Positions 5,818 to 7,547 of a stretch of DNA of 7,547 nt are shown piece by piece. The position numbers and the translations under genes are program-made. Position 1 is the stretch's first letter. Each line of letters begins with the position of its first letter. Source of the DNA: an uncultured Bacteroidales bacterium (GTDB lineage: Bacteria; Bacteroidota; Bacteroidia; Bacteroidales; Bacteroidaceae); NCBI GenBank assembly GCA_945871755.1, contig CAMBWV010000038.1, positions 1-7,547 of the forward strand, given 5' to 3'. A model generated the notes under the pieces. The model had not been told where the DNA came from and ran no database searches. It saw only the letters and a list, made by a program, of their open reading frames with translations.

Positions 5818-5915
5818 AGTTGCCTTTCAATTAGGAATTAGGAATTGGGAATGAGGAATTAGAAATTGGGAGAGAATATTAGGAGTTCATCCTCATTGGA
5901 AGGCAACTCCTAACT
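5811..5915. repeat. 21-bp imperfect inverted repeat upstream of folP
   Basis: The left arm (5811-5831, AGTTAGAAGTTGCC followed by TTTCAAT) and the right arm (5895-5915, ATTGGAAGGCAACTCC followed by TAACT) are reverse complements at 19 of 21 positions. They enclose 63 bp made mostly of the AATTAGG array. If transcribed in the folP leader this would make a long stem. Alternatively the arms mark the ends of a small mobile or rearranged block. Confidence 0.6.
5829..5870. repeat. Degenerate heptamer repeat AATTAGG, six units
   Basis: Six in-phase 7-bp units run from 5829 to 5870: AATTAGG twice, then AATTGGG, AATGAGG, AATTAGA and AATTGGG. The phase then decays. The array sits in the loop of the 21-bp inverted repeat and belongs to the same family as the array at 4127-4151. 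Confidence 0.8.
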
Positions 5916-5932
5916 AAAAGACTATCGAGCCA

Positions 5933-6067
5933 GCAGCCGCAGGCTGCGTTGAAACAGGAAGCCCGAAGGGGTTCCCTGAAACTAGGAAGCCGCAGGCTTC
6001 CGTTGAAACTTGAAACTAGGGGACGCAGTCCCCGTCTGAAACTAGCTCGGTCGCGCAGCGACCGAGC
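5933..6067. repeat. Array of five hairpins with C(GNA)G loops
   Basis: Five consecutive stem-loops. H1 (5933-5947) is GCAGCC, GCA, GGCTGC. H2 (5957-5975) is GGAAGCCC, GAA, GGGGTTCC with one mismatch. H3 (5985-6001) is GGAAGCC, GCA, GGCTTCC. H4 (6019-6033) is GGGGAC, GCA, GTCCCC. H5 (6045-6067) is GCTCGGTCGC, GCA, GCGACCGAGC. Every loop is GNA closed by a C-G pair. The spacers are 9, 9, 17 and 11 nt and all contain TGAAAC, mostly as TGAAACTA. Stems differ in sequence and length but keep pairing. C(GNA)G DNA mini-hairpins are known to be exceptionally stable, so single-stranded DNA recognition is a reasonable idea. No transposase or other partner gene is in the window. Confidence 0.85.
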
Positions 6068-6166
6068 ATCGCGAGTACAAAAATACGCAGAATATTCCGT
6101 ACGCCCCATACGCTGTCAGCGAAAAATACCTAACTTCGCAACGTAATTCGCAAAATCCGCAACATT

Positions 6167-7489
6167 ATGTCCCAGTTAGATAGACTCTACCAAATCTTTC
6201 AGGCCCATCCCGAGGTGACTTCCGACACCCGTTCGCTGATTCCGAACGGCCTTTTCTTCGCGCTCAAGGGTGGCAATTTCGATGGCAACCAGTTTGCCGC
6301 CCAAGCACTCGAGGGCGGTTGTGCCTATGCCGTAGTGGACAATCCCGACGTGGCGCGCGACGACCGCTATATTCTTGTGGACGATGTGCTCACAGCCATG
6401 CAGCAACTGGCCGCACGCCACCGTCGCTCGCTCGGCCTGCCCATCCTCCAGGTGACGGGAACGAACGGCAAGACCACTACCAAGGAACTCCTCGCCGCCG
6501 TGCTCAGCCGCAAGTACAACCTGCTCTTCACGCAGGGCAACCTCAACAACCATATCGGCGTGCCCAAGACGCTCCTGCGCCTCCGCCCCGAGCACCAGCT
6601 GGCCATTATCGAGACGGGTGCCAACCATCCCGGCGAGATAGCCGACCTCTGCCGCATTGTGCAGGCCGACTGCGGTGTCATCACGAATGTCGGGATGGCC
6701 CACCTCGAAGGCTTCGGCTCCTTCGAGGGTGTCGTCCGTACGAAGAGCGAACTCTACGACGACCTCCGCCAGCGCGGTGGTTACATCTTTCTCCATGGCG
6801 AGGACGACATCCTGCGCTACCAGGCCGTCGGTCTGCCTGCCGTGACCTACGGCCTTGCCGACAACCACAATGCTATCGAAGGCGAGGTCGTTGCCTGCGA
6901 CCCCTGCCTGCGCTTCCGTTGGCGCAAGGCGGGCGGCGACTGGTACTGCGTACCCACGCAACTCATCGGCTCATACAACATCTACAACGCCCTGTGTGCC
7001 ATCAGCGCGGGTGTGCATTTCGGCGTGCCCGAGGCCGACATCTGTGCCGCCCTCGCGGAATACTGCCCGACGAACAATCGCAGCGAACTCCTGCGCACGG
7101 CCCACAATACCCTCATCGTGGATGCCTACAACGCCAACCTCACGAGCATGACGGCCGCCCTCAGCAACTTCGGTGTGATGGAGCACACAGACAAACTGGC
7201 CATCCTGGGCGAGATGCGCGAACTGGGCGACTATTCTGCCGACGCCCACTTGGAGGTGCTTCGCCACCTTCTCTCCATCGACTGCAAGGAGGCCTGGCTG
7301 GTAGGTCAAGGCTACGAAGCCGCCCTCGCGCAACTCACACCTGCCGAGTGCGCTGCCTGCAGCCTCCTGCCCTTCGCCGATGTCGAAGCGGTGAAGGCAT
7401 ACCTGCAAGACCACCCGCAGCACGACCGCCTGATTCTGGTTAAGGGAAGCAACGGCACGCGGCTGTTCACCTTGCCAGAGGTGTTGTAG
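6167..7489 (+). CDS. murF: UDP-N-acetylmuramoyl-tripeptide--D-alanyl-D-alanine ligase
   Basis: A 440-residue cytoplasmic Mur ligase that adds D-Ala-D-Ala to the UDP-MurNAc tripeptide, using ATP, to finish the peptidoglycan pentapeptide precursor. The N-terminal substrate domain (about 1-90) has SDTRS at 19-23 and FFALKGGNFDGN at 30-41. The central ATPase domain has TGTNGKTTTK at 97-106 (P-loop Lys102), GANHPGEI at 151-158, NVGMAHLEGFGS at 174-185 (metal-binding His179), KSEL at 193-196 (likely carbamylated Lys193) and GSYNIYNALCA at 268-278. The C-terminal domain has NRSEL at 304-308, DAYNANLTSM at 319-328, LGEMRELGDYS at 347-357 and LVKGSNGTRLF at 424-434. Leu325 stands where DAYNANP normally has Pro. 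Length and start (ATG) are normal. It diverges from folP; no other mur gene is in view. Confidence 0.96.
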   Translation: MSQLDRLYQIFQAHPEVTSDTRSLIPNGLFFALKGGNFDGNQFAAQALEGGCAYAVVDNPDVARDDRYILVDDVLTAMQQLAARHRRSLGLPILQVTGTNGKTTTKELLAAVLSRKYNLLFTQGNLNNHIGVPKTLLRLRPEHQLAIIETGANHPGEIADLCRIVQADCGVITNVGMAHLEGFGSFEGVVRTKSELYDDLRQRGGYIFLHGEDDILRYQAVGLPAVTYGLADNHNAIEGEVVACDPCLRFRWRKAGGDWYCVPTQLIGSYNIYNALCAISAGVHFGVPEADICAALAEYCPTNNRSELLRTAHNTLIVDAYNANLTSMTAALSNFGVMEHTDKLAILGEMRELGDYSADAHLEVLRHLLSIDCKEAWLVGQGYEAALAQLTPAECAACSLLPFADVEAVKAYLQDHPQHDRLILVKGSNGTRLFTLPEVL

Positions 7490-7513
7490 GGGGGGCAAGG
7501 GAGTAACGTGAAA

Positions 7514-7544
7514 GTACCGCACCTTGCTTGCAAGGTGTGAGTAC
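7514..7544. repeat. Hairpin downstream of murF
   Basis: CGCACCTTG (7518-7526) pairs with CAAGGTGTG (7531-7539), including one G-T, around CTTG. GTAC (7514-7517) pairs with GTAC (7541-7544) past a bulged A. It begins 24 bp after the murF stop and could be a terminator. The window ends three bases later, so any U tract cannot be judged. Confidence 0.4.
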
Positions 7545-7547
7545 GGA

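Larger units (their letters stand above)
5785..6166. other. Divergent folP/murF intergenic region, 382 bp
   Basis: No credible gene lies here. The left third is heptamer repeats and an inverted repeat next to folP. The middle (5933-6067) is five hairpins with GNA loops. The right part (6068-6166) is simple AT-richer sequence, including the 8-bp palindrome GAATATTC (6090-6097) and three CGCAA words just before murF. Both folP and murF should have promoters here, but I found no good TTTG/TAnnTTTG match on either strand. TAACTTCG at 6131-6138 is the nearest to a -7 box for murF and has no matching -33 box. Confidence 0.7.

Noticed and set aside
5933..6067. CRISPR array
   Set aside because: The repeated part is only the short TGAAAC spacer and the loop; the stems are palindromic and variable, unit spacing is irregular, and no cas gene is present.
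5949..6146. Open frame of 65 codons on the plus strand (and 76 codons on the minus, 5879-6109) through the hairpin array
   Set aside because: The peptide repeats simply mirror the DNA hairpins and spacers, there is no domain, and the frame is open on both strands because the repeats lack stops.
6176..6961. A minus-strand open frame of 261 codons within murF
   Set aside because: The plus strand encodes an intact MurF with all signature motifs; the antisense frame shows no known domain.

Overview
The window reads as a chromosomal segment from a Bacteroidota bacterium, probably Bacteroidales and possibly a GC-rich Prevotellaceae-like lineage. The clues are the YSSRPGA form of dihydropteroate synthase, folP next to a diadenylate cyclase gene, weak Shine-Dalgarno signals, and one promoter that partly fits the Bacteroides TTTG/TAnnTTTG pattern. 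No rRNA or marker gene is present, so the genus is inference.

Layout: six protein genes are housekeeping or regulatory, and one (Fic) looks acquired. Bases 1-90 are a tandem array of palindromic 22-bp units at the window edge. Bases 91-206 hold no gene and no clear terminator. A Fic-domain AMPylator with a C-terminal winged helix lies at 207-1559 (minus) and is visibly more AT-rich than its neighbours. Its start region (1540-1654) contains three consecutive strong inverted repeats, one spanning the TTG start. Next come a cyclophilin-type prolyl isomerase (1709-2449, minus), a clear intrinsic terminator and promoter (2479-2548), and a membrane zinc metallopeptidase (2568-3248, minus). A 230-bp gap follows with alternating CG/TA palindromes. 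Then come a LuxR/FixJ-type regulator without the usual phospho-acceptor Asp (3479-4111, minus), the c-di-AMP synthase CdaA (4168-4935, minus) and FolP (4945-5784, minus). The folP-cdaA gap is 9 nt and the cdaA-regulator gap is 56 nt, so these three may share a transcript. MurF (6167-7489, plus) diverges from folP.

The 382-bp folP/murF intergenic region (5785-6166) is the most unusual part. Next to folP it carries heptamer repeats (AGTTAGG/AATTAGG) that also occur between cdaA and the regulator. It also has a 21-bp imperfect inverted repeat, and then five consecutive hairpins at 5933-6067. Each of the five has a three-base GNA loop closed by a C-G pair, and they are joined by spacers that share TGAAAC. 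The stems differ in sequence but keep pairing and loop type, which is the best candidate here for an undescribed element.

Together the core genes cover folate synthesis, c-di-AMP signalling and peptidoglycan precursor synthesis, plus protein folding and membrane proteolysis. The Fic gene and the repeat arrays are the accessory content. No CRISPR, tRNA, rRNA, IS transposase or phage gene was seen.
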